Of a stretch of DNA of 64,000 bases, positions 33,630-44,795 are shown piece by piece (the stretch's first letter is position 1; each line of letters begins with the position of its first letter). The DNA is taken from contig CM076851.1 in NCBI GenBank assembly GCA_039519185.1, positions 28,396,857 to 28,460,856 on the forward strand. Reading direction: 5' to 3'. This DNA comes from Astragalus membranaceus. Its lineage: Eukaryota > Streptophyta > Magnoliopsida > Fabales > Fabaceae. The position numbers and the translations under genes are program-made. The notes below the pieces were generated by a model. The model did no database searches, had not been told where the DNA came from, and worked only from the letters and a program-made list of their open reading frames with translations.

Positions 33630-35389
33630 TGCTGGACTATAGGATAACCTTAGAGGGGGTGAATAAGGTTATGTGCAAAACTTGAACTCTTTTCGGTTTT
33701 CAAAACCTTTACAATGCTTGTTTAAAACAGATGCGGAAACTAAGATTTAAAGCATTAACAGTGTTCGTTTAAATCAAATACGGAAACTGAGATTTAAACT
33801 GTATGATGCACCTAATATGATGCTCCTAAGCAGACAGATCAGGCACAGCGTAATATTATGCTATTATCAGAATTCAGGATAGACAGATTTGCAGCGCAAT
33901 GATAATAATAGACAAATATAAACTGTAAAGAAAGTAAAGAGAGAGGGATAGAGATACACCAGGATTTTTACGAGGTTCGGGATAAAAGCCCTACGTCCTC
34001 GGCCTCAGGCTTTGCAACCTTTGGACTTTCTGACAACCACTATATGAAGAATGTTTTACAAACAGGCAACTTCAAAATAGCCAATCCCAATTTCCCCAAA
34101 TCGAGAACCCGAGCTCCCCGCTAAGGATTTCAACACCGCTTCAATCTCCCCGATTGAACGACCCAAGAACACCTCCCAGGATTTCAACACCGCTTCAATC
34201 TCACTGATTGAACGACCCAAGAACACCTCCCAGGATTTCAAAATAACCACTTAGAAAACGAATACAATATGAGATCTACGAACCAATCACTTCAGCAGTA
34301 TAGTAACAATATAGTAGAGTGAGAGATGATTGGTTTTTGAAAATGAAGAACTTTGAAATATAGATCTGAAAATGAAAGCTATTATTTTTTTCTCTTTGCT
34401 TTTGATTTGAAATTGCATAGAAGAGAAGTGGAGTGGTGTGTTTTTCATTTGAGATCCAAGGTCCCTATTTATAGAAAATGTAAAAAATTGACCGTTGGAC
34501 TAAAACACAAGAAACAAGAATCGATTATGTGCTCTGATAGTGTAAATGGCATAATCGATTCTTTGGTTAAAAAGGAATATATTGTAATCGATTCTTTGCT
34601 TAAAACAAGGAGTGTGAAATCGATTATGTGCTCTGAAACATTCAGGCACATAATCGATTCCTTGCCTGAATAACTAAGGCATGTAATCGATTGTTTCAAA
34701 AAAGGAAAGTAAGGAAAGTAAGGAATCGATTCTTTGCTTAATACATTGGTCTTGTAATCGATTGTTCTCTTCAAAATAGAGTATGTTGAAATCGATTATA
34801 TGCTTTGCATACTCAATGTTAAATCGATTATTTGCTTCACATACTCAAGGAGAAATCAATTCTTTGCTTCACATACTCAAGGAGAAATCGATTACATGCT
34901 TTGATACATTGAGTACTGAAATCGATTTCATGCTTAAAACATTGTGTATTGAAATCGATTTCAAGCTTCAACAATAGATTAGGAAAACGATTTCAAGCTT
35001 TATAATAGATTAGGATACATTTCAAGCTTTCCACAAAATTGTTTTTAGGTTTAGGTGCCACCCTATGCATGCATGCAATTTTATAAAATATTTTTCAAAG
35101 CTTGTTTTGATGCAACATGCATGTTTTGAAAAATCATCTCTCAGCTACTAAATGTCATAAAGCTGAAGGGATAGATCTTACATTTGAGTCCTATCAAAAG
35201 CAGATAAACAATTAGGTCTTCAACTTCATTGTTGCTTCTTCTGCAAGCCATTGCACTTTAGTCCCTGCTCTTTGATTTAATCCCTGTTCTTTGATTTTGT
35301 CCCTGTACTTTCATTCAGCTGCAACCATTAGTAGACAAGATGTAATTTGTTATCATACAAAACGAAGATTGTTTGTCCTTGGTTCAACA
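33630..35389 (+). mobile_element. Solo LTR inserted in the 15-kb element
   Basis: The 1760-bp sequence begins TGCTGGACTATAGG and ends TTGGTTCAACA. The 5-bp target duplication GTTGC lies at 33625-33629 and 35390-35394. No primer site, purine tract or coding region is present, which fits a solo LTR. The opening 'TAGAGGGGGTGAATAAGG' recalls copia SIRE/Maximus LTRs. Between 34510 and 34980 there are more than ten AATCGATT-centred units. Orientation is judged from that start motif. Confidence 0.8.
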
Positions 35390-35394
35390 GTTGC

Positions 35395-36011
35395 GACCAT
35401 TTTCGAATCCGCTTCGTGCCTCGTGGCAATGTTAACTCTGGAGGCAATTTATCAGAACTCGGTCTGAATTTAACTCGCCCATCAGAGGTTGCGACACGTT
35501 TAAAGTCGCTTCGTGCCTCGTGGAAAAGTTCGATATTGACCTGCGTCGGTCGGGGGATCTCCTCGATGGCAATCCCCGGTGGTGCCTCTGGTGGATATTG
35601 ACCTGGTTCCACCGTTGCCCCCCAAGTCGAGATTATCCTGGGGGATGGTCTTGACTTGACGTTGCCGTTTAGGATGCCCTCGTAGGTTAGGTTGCCCTTA
35701 CGGCTCGTGCCGTCGTCGGGTCTGCTAATTTTGTCAGAGGATCACAGCAATTATCCTGCTCGTCTATTGATATTTTTTGCTGACATGCCTTGATCGAGGT
35801 GATTGATGGTGAGTATGGGCGAGCAACACCACATTTTCTTTTCCTCTTGGCCGATTACATTGCACCTAGGGGGCGAGCATAGGAGAGTGTGAGGGCGAGC
35901 GGAGGAGAGTGTGAGGGCGAGCAGAATGACACCATCACTTCACGCGTTACTTTATTTCCTCTCACGCTCATGCATCATTTGATTTTTCTCACATGCTCGC
36001 GCACTATGTTA
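35395..36011 (-). other. Internal region of the 15-kb element between solo LTR and CACTA
   Basis: The region continues the 105-bp repeat, then reads GCCCCCCAAGTCGAGATTATCC, a near-repeat of the purine-tract zone at 26409. It ends in the TGCTC(A/G)CGTGCTCGTGCAC minisatellite that resumes after the CACTA element. No gene was seen. Confidence 0.6.
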
Positions 36012-36014
36012 TTT

Positions 36015-38679
36015 CACTACAAGAATAATTGATTTTTCTGGCCAGGAGTTTCCGGCGGATATGGATCCGCCGCAAATATTCCGGCGGATTTTATCCGCTG
36101 CAAAGTTATCGGCAGAATAATTGACGTTTGCGGCGGATTAATATTAGACTTGGCTTTTGCGGCGGATTTATCGGTTTTTGCGGCGGATTTGGGATTACAA
36201 AAATTTATTTTTTTTACGAGATTTTAACAATCCGCCGGTAAGGTTATTTCCGGCGGATATTTGCCGATTTTGAATTTCATAAACCGCCGCAAATTCACCT
36301 CCGTCCGCCGAAAATCCCCTAATCCGCCGCAAATCCCATAAATCCGCCGGTAACTGTCGTTTCCGGCGGATCTTGCCTTTTGACCGTTTGACTTCGTTTC
36401 TCCTATATAAACCCCTTCTCCCCTTCTTCTTTTTCACACCTCTACCAATACTCTCATTCTCTTGATACGGCACTCTCTTAATACGGCACTCTCTTGAGCA
36501 TTGTCGGCAGCGGCTCCAATAGAGTGGCGTATGTCTCCATTTTTTTGTAAAAAAATTTCCACATTGTCATGAACACCCCTTCATCTTTTTCGTTAAAAGT
36601 AACCCCTTTATCAGCAAAAAGCTCCTCCTCATTATTTTCACCACAAGAGACATATACGCTCATCAAACGCTCGGTATCATCCTCCAACTTAACAACCCGT
36701 CCTTGCAGTTCCTCAAACTTTCTATTTAGAGATTCAATCATCTTTTCAAAAGATGGTTTCTTGTGAAACTTTCTATTTTGAAAATATGGTTGAATCTCTA
36801 AATAGAAAGTTTGAGGAACTGCAAGGACGTGTTGTTAAGTTGAAGGATGATACCGAGCGTTTGATGAACGTATATGTCTCTTGTGGTGGAAATAATGAGG
36901 AGGAGCTTTTTGCTGATAAATGGGTTACTTTTAACGAAAAAATGAAGGGGTGTTCACGACAATGTGGAAATTTCTTTACAAAGAAATGGAGACATACGCC
37001 ACTCTATTGGAGCTGCTGCCGACAATGCTCAAGAGAGTGTCGTATCAAGATAATGGCGTAGGTATCTGTTTAGGGGTAGCAGACATTAAATATATAAATG
37101 ATAAAAAATAATAAAAAAACCATAATACTCATAATAATACAACAACATATCTGACACTAATTAACGGTCAAGATCTTGCCGACACTAAATAGTCAATAGT
37201 GATTAGTGTCGACACTAATTAACGATCAAGATCTTGCCGACACTAAATAGTGTTGTGTGATTGTTGAATAGTCAATAGTGATTAATGTCGATACTAATTA
37301 ACGGTCAAGATCTTGGCAACACTAACTAAATAGTGAATATTGATGTTGGTTATTTGCGGTGGATATTTGGGTATTTGCGGCGGATATTGGGTATTTGCGG
37401 CGGATATTTTTTGTATTTGCGGCGGATTGTGGGTTTTTGCGGCGGATATTTTGGTGTTTTTAAAAAAAGGCGCGGTATTTTAATTTGAACTATCCGCCGC
37501 AAAGACCCAGAATCCGCCGCAAATCTCCGTTTAAAAAAACCCGCGGATATTAAATTTCAAAATCCGCCGCAAAGACCAAAAATCCGCCGCAACGGGTCTT
37601 TGCGGCGGATATTACCTTTTGACCGTTGGCTCCGTTTTCCTATATATATCCATTCCCCACTTCTCATTCTTCACACTTCTAACAATCCTCTCAGTCTCTT
37701 CTTAAAATTTCTCTTTTACTCTCTCCAAATTCTCTCCTTCTCTACTAAATCTCTTTTTGAAGTGTAGCGCTTCCTCCCTACGAATTGTCTTCTGCTCTCA
37801 TTGGGAAATTTCTTCAAGGTATGTTTTTGATATGAGTTAATATCCAAATGTCCAAATCAGTCACCCCTGATCCAGCCAAACGAGCAGTACCCCCAGCAGC
37901 GGTCACCCCCGCTGGACATTGATCTTAATGTCCAAATGTCATCGCTCAGTGCTTTACTTCAAGATGATACATATTATAATAATGTTGATGACATTGACCG
38001 GCAGACACCCCAGTAGCTTTAGATTATTTTATTTTTTTGTATGGATATTTTTTTGGTGATAATATTTTACTGTTTTTCCCAATTTTTATTTTTTTAAATT
38101 AAAAATTAATTAGTTATTGGATTTTATTTTTTTATCAATAATTAAAGAAATTAATAAAATAATATATATTTTTAATTAAAACGATTTTTTTTAAAAATAA
38201 AATTTATTTTTTAAAAATAATAATAATTTTTTTAAAAAAAATGGTACTTTGCGGCGGATTTGTGTCGTTTGCGGCGGAATTTTAAATAAAACGTTTTTTT
38301 TAAAAAAATTATATTCACTTTTTTTAAAATAAAACGGGTACTTTGCGGCAGATAACGGGAATTTTGCGGCGGATATTGGGCACTTTCCGGCGGATATTTT
38401 GCGGGAAAAATTTGTCCCCTTTTCCGGCGGATTATCCGCCGCAAAGTTGCGGTGGATTTTGCGGCGCCACTAAATCTGCCGCAAACTTGCGGCAGATAAT
38501 CCGCCACAAACTTGCGGCAGATAATCCGCCGCAAACTTGCGGCAGATAATCCGCCGCAACGCGTTTGCTTCGAGCTGGCTACCGGCGGCAAAATTCCGCC
38601 GCAAAGTCCAAATATCCGCCGCAAATTTGGCTTTTGCGGCGGATTTTGCCCGCCGCAAAGTCTAATTTTTCTTGTGGTG
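36015..38679. mobile_element. Non-autonomous CACTA element carrying a long inverted repeat
   Basis: The left end is CACTACAAGAATAATTG and the right end is TTTTTCTTGTGGTG, i.e. CACCACAAG with one mismatch in the terminal CACTA. The 3-bp target duplication TTT sits at 36012-36014 and 38680-38682. Subterminal zones are dense in TTTGCGGCGGAT and its complement ATCCGCCGCAAA. The interior contains a 270-290-bp-arm palindrome (36461-37049), a tandem repeat of about 80 bp at 37148-37330 (GACACTAATTAACGGTCAAG) and AT-rich sequence. No transposase is present. Confidence 0.9.
36461..37049. repeat. Large inverted repeat of a captured coding fragment
   Basis: The left arm 36461-36751 and right arm 36776-37049 are about 95% complementary around a 24-base loop. 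The left arm has an extra 16-base tandem copy of ATACGGCACTCTCTTA. Each arm is open in the outward sense: the minus strand of the left arm encodes MIESLNRKFEELQGRVVKL..., and the plus strand of the right arm encodes MVESLNRKFEELQGRVVKL.... The protein looks like a coiled-coil fragment of unknown family. Confidence 0.92.
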
Positions 38680-38682
38680 TTT

Positions 38683-39010
38683 GCTCACGTGCTCGTGCAC
38701 TATTTTTTTTGCTCACGTGCTCGTGCACTATGTTTTTTGCTCACGTGCTCGTGCACTATTTTATTTTCTCACGAGCTCGTGCACTATGTTTTTTTTTGCT
38801 CACGTGCTCGTGCACTATGTTTTTTTTGCTCAGGTGCTCGTGCACTATGTTTTTTTTTGCTCATGTGCTCGTGCACTCTTTTATTTCCTTTCATGCTCAT
38901 GCACTCACATGCTCATGCTTCCTTTAATTTTCTTACGTGCTCATGCACTCTTTTATTTTCTTACGTGCTCATGCACTCACATGCTCATGCATCCTTTAAT
39001 TTTCTTACGT
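38683..39010 (+). repeat. Minisatellite of TGCTCACGTGCTCGTGCAC units
   Basis: Around a dozen units of 25-32 bp, each a variant of TGCTCACGTGCTCGTGCACT followed by a T-run. The array was split by the CACTA element, with a few units at about 35930-36011. The open frames over it on the plus strand arise from the repeat and are not genes. Confidence 0.85.
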
Positions 39011-39676
39011 GCCATGCTCGCTGCTTCCGTAACAGGATTTGGTGCCCTCCTGGGCGCCTTGGGTGCTGGCTTGCCAACGCATGCTTACACGCCTCAATCG
39101 GATAAACACAAATGAAGTTATGGCCTGCAGACTAGACATCACCCTTGTAGGTGGGTATCTCTGGTGTCTGTGACCTCATGGTCTCGTTACTTGCTTGACT
39201 TCCGCGCCTTTCTTAGCGCTTGCTACCCAAGACATCGTGGTCTCATACCTTGGATCCCCGCCGGGTGGGTGCCGTGATCTTGGCTGCTTTGCTTTAGGAA
39301 GATGAGCGCGCCATGACACCCTTGACTCCCATACTTTGAGAGATGATCTTGACTTTAGGTTAATGTTGAGGTTGCCCCCTACAATCCAGGCAGTCCCTCT
39401 CTGCATGGTATGTTGGGTCTCAGACTTGTCTCGCTCCACTCCTGACTATGGAGTTGGACCTTTTTTCTTTCTTGATATTCTGCTTTTGTGCTCAAACAAC
39501 AAAATTCATAACTAGGCCTAGCCTTAGGCTTGAGTCCTGATGCTCTGCTCCTTATTCGGAGTCGCGAGTTTCATCCTCTTCTTCATTCACGTATTGGGCG
39601 AGCTTCCCTTCTTCAATGTCATCCCTAGGGGTGCTTCATTTGCTGGTACTGTGCCCATAACAAGTCAGATTAGCCT
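39011..39676 (-). other. Degenerate internal region of the 15-kb element
   Basis: No intact domain was recognised between the minisatellite and the gag-like frame. Short open frames lack motifs. Confidence 0.5.
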
Positions 39677-40605
39677 TCATGCTGCCAACCTTGGCCTCCT
39701 CGTGGTAGGCCATGTTATCTTCTTCATAGTCCATGTACTTTTGATGCCTGCGTCGGTCGGGGGATCTCCTCGATGGCGATCCCCGGTGGTGCCTCCGATG
39801 GGTGTCGACCCGGTTCCTTGACCTCTCTCGAGTATCAAGGGATGCGCGTGAGGAGGTCCTGGAGCGGGAGTCGTGAGGCTGGTAGGTATCATCCGGAGGG
39901 GATGGAGGGGTCCATTGGAGGTGAGCCTGATCCTCCATGAGGGGGAGAACGATGGTGCCTCGAAGTCACCGTTGTCGGAGGAAGGGTTCCCCTGCCAGGC
40001 ACCCTCATGGGCGCTGCCTGATGTTGCCATGGCGCCCTGCCAGGCGCCCTTATGGGTGTCAGGCGCCCTCATGGGCGCTGTCTGATGCTGCCCTGGCGCC
40101 CTACCAGGCATCCTCATGGGCGCTGTCTGATGTTGCCATGGCGCCTTGCCAGGCGACCTCATGGGCGCTGTCTGATGTTGCCATGGCGCCTTGCCAGGCG
40201 CCCTCATGGGTGCCAGGCGCCCTCATGGGCGCTGTCTGATGCTTCCCTGGCGCCCTACCAGGCGCCCTCATGGGCGCTGCCTGATGTTGCCATGGCGCCC
40301 TGCCAGGCGCCCTCATGGGTGCCAGGCGCCCTCATGGGTGCTGTCTGATGCTGTCTTGGTGCCCGGCCAGGCGCCCTCCTGGGAGCCGGGCTGGGCATGT
40401 CCTTAGCACTCTGCTGGTCTTCCTGATGCAGCATAGCTTGAGTGCGATTGACCAGGAGATCCAAAAGCTGACTCACATTCGAAGGCTGGGCAGACTGACT
40501 GGTACCCTCGTCAGGTAGGGTTACGACGTTGCCTTCCGGAGTATCCTCTGGTTGGGATGCCGGTACGGCAATGCTTTGAATCCAGGGTCTGCCTCTGGGA
40601 GCCAT
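39677..40605 (-). pseudogene. gag-like frame with 15-codon minisatellite (15-kb element)
   Basis: The minus-strand frame opens with MAPRGRPWIQSIAVP about 70 bp inside the 5' LTR and primer site, where gag should start. A short normal stretch (SNVSQLLDLLVNRTQAML) follows. Then comes a repeated block rich in Pro, Ala, Gln, His and Met, encoded by 45-bp units. The frame shifts within the repeats, and a tail rich in Arg, Ser and Pro follows (SRSRTSSRASLDTRERSRN). No capsid-like WF motif as in the gag at 6071-6512 and no zinc knuckle were found. It is a decayed or specialised gag start. Confidence 0.55.
39985..40395 (+). repeat. 45-bp minisatellite (GGCGCC-rich) in the gag-like frame
   Basis: Units of about 45 bp of the form TGGCGCCCTGCCAGGCGCCC, then TCATGGGCGCTGTCTGATG, recur about eight times. 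Some carry an extra 18-bp insertion (GGGTGCCAGGCGCCCTCA). The 45-bp and 18-bp lengths are multiples of three. Confidence 0.9.
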
Positions 40606-40673
40606 GGAGTAGCAAGAGAAAAGTTCGAGTAGTGGTGATGTGAAAGATAGATATCTCCCACTGTGGTCGCCAA

Positions 40674-41048
40674 TGTTCTGTACCTAGTAGTATTTTGGTC
40701 GGCTGCTGTTGGTAGGTCTCTTGGTGCCCTAGCAGGAGGTCAGTGAGCGCCCGGGGGGTACCTGCAAAGCCACTCCGACGCTCAAGTCAGTATGAGAATA
40801 AGCTAGTGAATTTGCAAGGGAAGAGTGTGTACCGTATAAATGGCTATGTGAGCCGGTATTTATAGGAAATCGATGCTCGTCTGTGGACCGTCGGATTATT
40901 AGAATCGATCTGAACCATCCAAGCGTGGTGGCTTTAGTTGGACTTGTATGTAGTGGATATGGGCCGAATCGATTGGGCTGATCCATATCCAATTGCTAAA
41001 CGCACCCCCTGGTTTTGCTAAATGGACCTCTTGGTCCAGTCCAGAACA
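40674..41048 (-). repeat. 5' LTR of the 15-kb element
   Basis: The 375-bp partner of 26034-26408 has only a handful of substitutions. The primer-binding site on the minus strand directly follows at 40673 downward. The target duplication GTATT follows at 41049-41053. Confidence 0.95.
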
Positions 41049-41053
41049 GTATT

Positions 41054-41330
41054 TTAATAGCTAAAGAATAAACAATACCCCCTTTTGTTTGTATAATAGC
41101 TGTGAATATAAGCATTTGTGAACAACACAACTAACTCAGTGTAACCCTAACACCCTTTTTTTTTCCAAAATCCACTTTCTCTCTAAAACACTTACCACAG
41201 AACATGCTACTCAGACCAGAAAATAAATAAGGGAAAAAAGTATGAAGAATGGAAAGAAGGGGAAGTACTAACTACTAAGGGAGAGCGCGACTAAAGAGAA
41301 GTTGTAAAATAATGAGAAGGAAATCAAAAC
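41054..41330. other. Host flank between two retroelements
   Basis: AT-rich sequence continues the flank present at about 25920-26033. TATTTTAATAGCTAAA occurs both at 25940 and at 41050, so the target lay in a locally repeated sequence. No gene was recognised. Confidence 0.5.
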
Positions 41331-44069
41331 TGTAACACCCCGGTATTTCTAAAACAAAGAAATACAAAGAGATACCTAAACATACATTTTGGTTTACATC
41401 AGAGTATAAAAATTCCTGTTTAGATAAACATCGTTGCAAGAAACAGTGGATACTCTTACATATCATTAATCAAATTCGAGTCACAAGACCGAATGCAGAG
41501 ACAACATCAGAATCAAAAAAACAAGGAGGAAAGACTAAATCTCCAACTTCTCCTCGAGCATGACAACTGACCATGCCGCCTGCTATCCTGATTTCCTGTG
41601 CTCTGTAAAAACAACAACATATGATAGGGTGAGATAACATATCTCAGTGAGTTTTACCGTAACCCCTGACATCACTCGGTTCAATTATAAAACCGTTGCA
41701 ACATAGTTTAATTTATAAACTATTTGCTCATATATATACTTAGCCCATTACCAACCGTGCAACAACCACAATCTCGGCATCTAATGTGCTATTCATTTAT
41801 TTTTAAGCCTTGTAAGTTACTTTACCATTACAAGCTTACCAGTCGAAACACCGACCGTGCACACAACCACAATCTCGGTGAATCGTGAACTTACTGTAGC
41901 ATAACATCGACCGTGCACACAACCACAATCTCGATGAACCCCCGTTAGTATCTATTCCATAACGTTTCCAGGGCCTAGGGTGAGGGCTCATGACCTTCCC
42001 TTCCTAGTATGCTATTTCGTCAGATCGTCACCCGACATAGATATAATTTATATATCATACCCGCATTGGGCCGACTCCTATTTTCGATATGATCTATATC
42101 TATCGTTGTTCTATAACTCGTTTTGATGATTACAATACTAAACATCCGGCGTTATAATACAGTACCAAGTTGGACATGTAATCCGTTTTATTATTCAAAA
42201 ACATGTACTCACACGCGGTCTACTTTTCGGTTTTTCAAACAATTTTAGTTTCCCAAAACCTTTTATCAAGATCATGTTGATCACCTTCAAAACAATGATT
42301 TTATCAAGGTAATATCCTCACAATTGGTTGGAAGAAAGATTAGAAGAGGTTTGGAATCGAAAGGAGCGGCGAAACGAAATTTTGGCAACCGGTGGCAAAA
42401 GGTCTTGCACGACCCGTGCCAGACCTTGCACGACCCGTGCCAGACCTTGCAAGACCCGTGCTAGACTGAAATTCCACATGTCAGTTCAAACAGAAAGTCT
42501 AGCACGACCCGTGCTATAGGTGGCACGACCCGTGCTGCCTGTAGCAGATTCGTTATTTGTTCGTTTCGTTCTGTTTCACTTCTCCGATCGCTTCCAATCG
42601 AAACCCAATCCAATTTCCAACAAAACAATCAAACATTCCAGTCATATACCAGTACAATCTCAGTTCATACAATCACATATAAAATTCGATAAAAACCGTA
42701 AAATGTTATTTTTCGATAAACGGTTTTCGACTCGATAATCTTTCGAAATCAGAATTTTGTCACGGAACCAGAAATGCAATTCATTTGCAAACAATGGAAT
42801 GAAACCCTAACGTGAGTAAAACTCACCGGTTTGATGAATCCGCGAGAAGTCACATTCTCACACGCGATGATCGAACCGTAACCACTCGAACAATCCCCAT
42901 GATCACGAACTTGCACCAAACTTGGTCAGACTTCGAAACAGCAACCTCCACTACTCCAATTTAATCCCAGCAACACCAACACTCCTATTATTCCTTCTCC
43001 TACTGTCCCCAAACTAAACTATAACAGCCACATCAAAACCTTTCGCGATCACTCCTTTAATACCCAAATCGAAATCCAAGCTATCAACTCCCTTCTAACC
43101 TTTCAATGTGGCTGAAGATTTACTACTAGCAAGATGTAATGTGGGTTCTGAATCTTGTCAAACCACTCTCCATTACAACATATGAAACACCAACAACTCA
43201 ATGGAAGTAGCCAAACCCCATTTTTGATTACTTTGACCTTGAGGTTCTAAAATGGTGGATTGAGATAGAGGAAGAAAGGGTTAGTGATTATTGTATCAAT
43301 GGAAAGAGGAGAAGAAATGCAGAAGAATGGTGCAAAGAATAGCCACATGCATCAACAATGGAGAACCATCCCTCCTCTCCATTTTCCTCCCTCTCTTCGT
43401 ACTCTCCTCCCTCCCTCTCTATTCTTTCTCTTATTTTCTTTCTAAATTTAGTTTGCTCAGAATTTTTATAAAATGGGAGTGAGAGAAGTGAGGTGGAAAG
43501 ATTATGTTCAGCTAAGGGTTTAATGAGGCCAATTTACCAAACTGCCCTTAATTCAAATTTTCACTTAAACTTTCAATTTCAATCAAACAACCAACCCCCA
43601 ATGCACATTCTCCTATCATTAGACATTAAATTAGCTAAATTACTTGGTTTGCATAACCACTTTAGCTATGACCTTTTTCTAGCTTTGACTAATTGAAATT
43701 TAGTGAAATGACCATTTTGCCCTTGCTCTCTAATTCCCATAACGATGCACACAATCCGAATAAATTACGTGTATTTCATATGCTTGAGCAATTAAACATA
43801 GCTTTCACGAAATCATCATATCCATGACCCGATTTATCATCTAATCGAATAACAAATAGTTAGTTAATTTCGTAAACTGAGATTGACGAAACAGAGATGT
43901 AACAATTAGTAGATCAATTGGTAGTGGGAATGCATTGAGCATGTACCTAAGCCTCAGGGTACATGGTTCGATTCCCACGGAAGGCAAAAACTCTACATGG
44001 GGGGTAGAGAAGATCATGAGTGCATCGCTGGGTAGCCTACTAAGTAAGAAAAGGGCCCAGGATGTTACA
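41331..44069. mobile_element. Probable large solo LTR or LTR-like element
   Basis: The sequence begins TGTAACACCCCGG, a start typical of plant chromovirus (Tekay/Del-like) LTRs, and ends GGATGTTACA. Flanking bases are AAAAC and AAAAT, a target duplication with one mismatch. It is non-coding over 2.7 kb apart from chance frames. It includes three tandem units of GCACGACCCGTGCCAGACCTT at 42405-42465. Near the right end, GGTTCGATTCC at about 43965 looks like a tRNA B-box. Confidence 0.55.
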
Positions 44070-44471
44070 AAAATTGTGGCCAAAGGAAAACGGAAACAAG
44101 AAAAGAACCGTGGCTGGGTTGCGTGAAGCTCTGGTGCAGCGCTGCGTGAAGCTATGGTGGTGCGCCGTTGATTTCAGTGGTTTCTACTTTCTAGGGTTTC
44201 TAATGTTAGAGAAGTGAGGTCGGGGGTGTGGTGCGATTCTTATGAAATGAGAGTTGGATTTGGGTTTGTTTGTTGGATTTGGGTTTGTTTGTAGTAAGTA
44301 AGTGATAAGTGATGGGCTGAAAGTTTAAGCCCAAAACACGTGGGAAGCTGCACATTAGCATAATATAAGGTGTAGTTTTATATGCGGTTTGGTTTGGTTT
44401 GGTTTGGTTTGGTTTTTAACTCTTTCTCATACGCTACTAAAGTGATTGTATTATTTTTTCATCGGCACGAG
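44070..44471. other. Intervening sequence with GGTTTGGTTTGG run
   Basis: No gene was recognised. It contains a duplicated TTGGATTTGGGTTTGTTTG and a TTTGG microsatellite at about 44387-44416, similar to the hAT-like end at 25417. Confidence 0.5.
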
Positions 44472-44792
44472 TGGGAAAAGTTAGCAGACAGTGGATAAGC
44501 TAGCTTATAGCGGATGAGCTGATAGTGGATTGAATTTAAAGTATTTTGCAAAATTAGCGGTTTAACTAGTTTATAAATATAAAATTACGTAAATAGACAT
44601 TTGTAATTAATATTTAAAAATGAGAGAGAAATTCATTTAACGAAGAACAAATGAGGAATTTAACTAAAGTATTGAGGGTAAAAGTGAGTGAAAAAAACAC
44701 TATAAGCTATAAGTTCATACGCTACTTCAAGTAGCGTTTCAAAAAACGCTATAAGCTAGTGAAAAACGCTAAAAGCTAGTCGTGTCAAACAC
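44472..44792 (+). mobile_element. MITE, same family as 10225-10604
   Basis: The body is homologous to 10225-10604 in the same orientation (GATAAGCTAGCTTATAGCGG ... CTACTTCAAGTAGCGTTTC). Its left end is decayed and its right end reads GTCAAACAC. It abuts the next MITE in opposite orientation. Confidence 0.75.
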
Positions 44793-44795
44793 TTA

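Larger units (their letters stand above)
26034..41048 (-). mobile_element. 15-kb non-autonomous LTR retrotransposon hosting nested insertions
   Basis: Two 375-bp LTRs (26034-26408 and 40674-41048), both TGTTC...CAGAACA, are flanked by the 5-bp target duplication GTATT (26029-26033 and 41049-41053). Orientation is minus. The primer-binding site TTGGCGACCACAGTGGG lies just inside the right LTR, and a purine tract (TTGGGGGGCAA on the minus strand) lies inside the left LTR. A gag-like frame starts at 40605, but no protease, reverse transcriptase or integrase was found. The interior carries GGCGCC-rich minisatellites, a plus-strand antisense ORF (31727-32687) and about 105-bp tandem repeats. It also holds a hAT, a solo LTR and a CACTA element, each with its own target duplication. 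Without these three insertions it would be about 7.2 kb. Confidence 0.93.

Noticed and set aside
38512..39115. Plus-strand frames of up to 197 codons
   Set aside because: They span the CACTA edge and a TGCTCACGTGCTCGTGCAC minisatellite. The translation is a simple repeat.
43910..43990. Possible tRNA gene (GGTTCGATTCC B-box)
   Set aside because: No complete cloverleaf with an acceptor stem could be formed by eye. It is better explained as tRNA-derived repeat sequence.
25417..44420. One huge hAT element spanning from TAGGGGTGTTCGCGG to the TTTGG run at 44381
   Set aside because: The right-hand run is in the same orientation as the left, not inverted, and no 8-bp target duplication was found.
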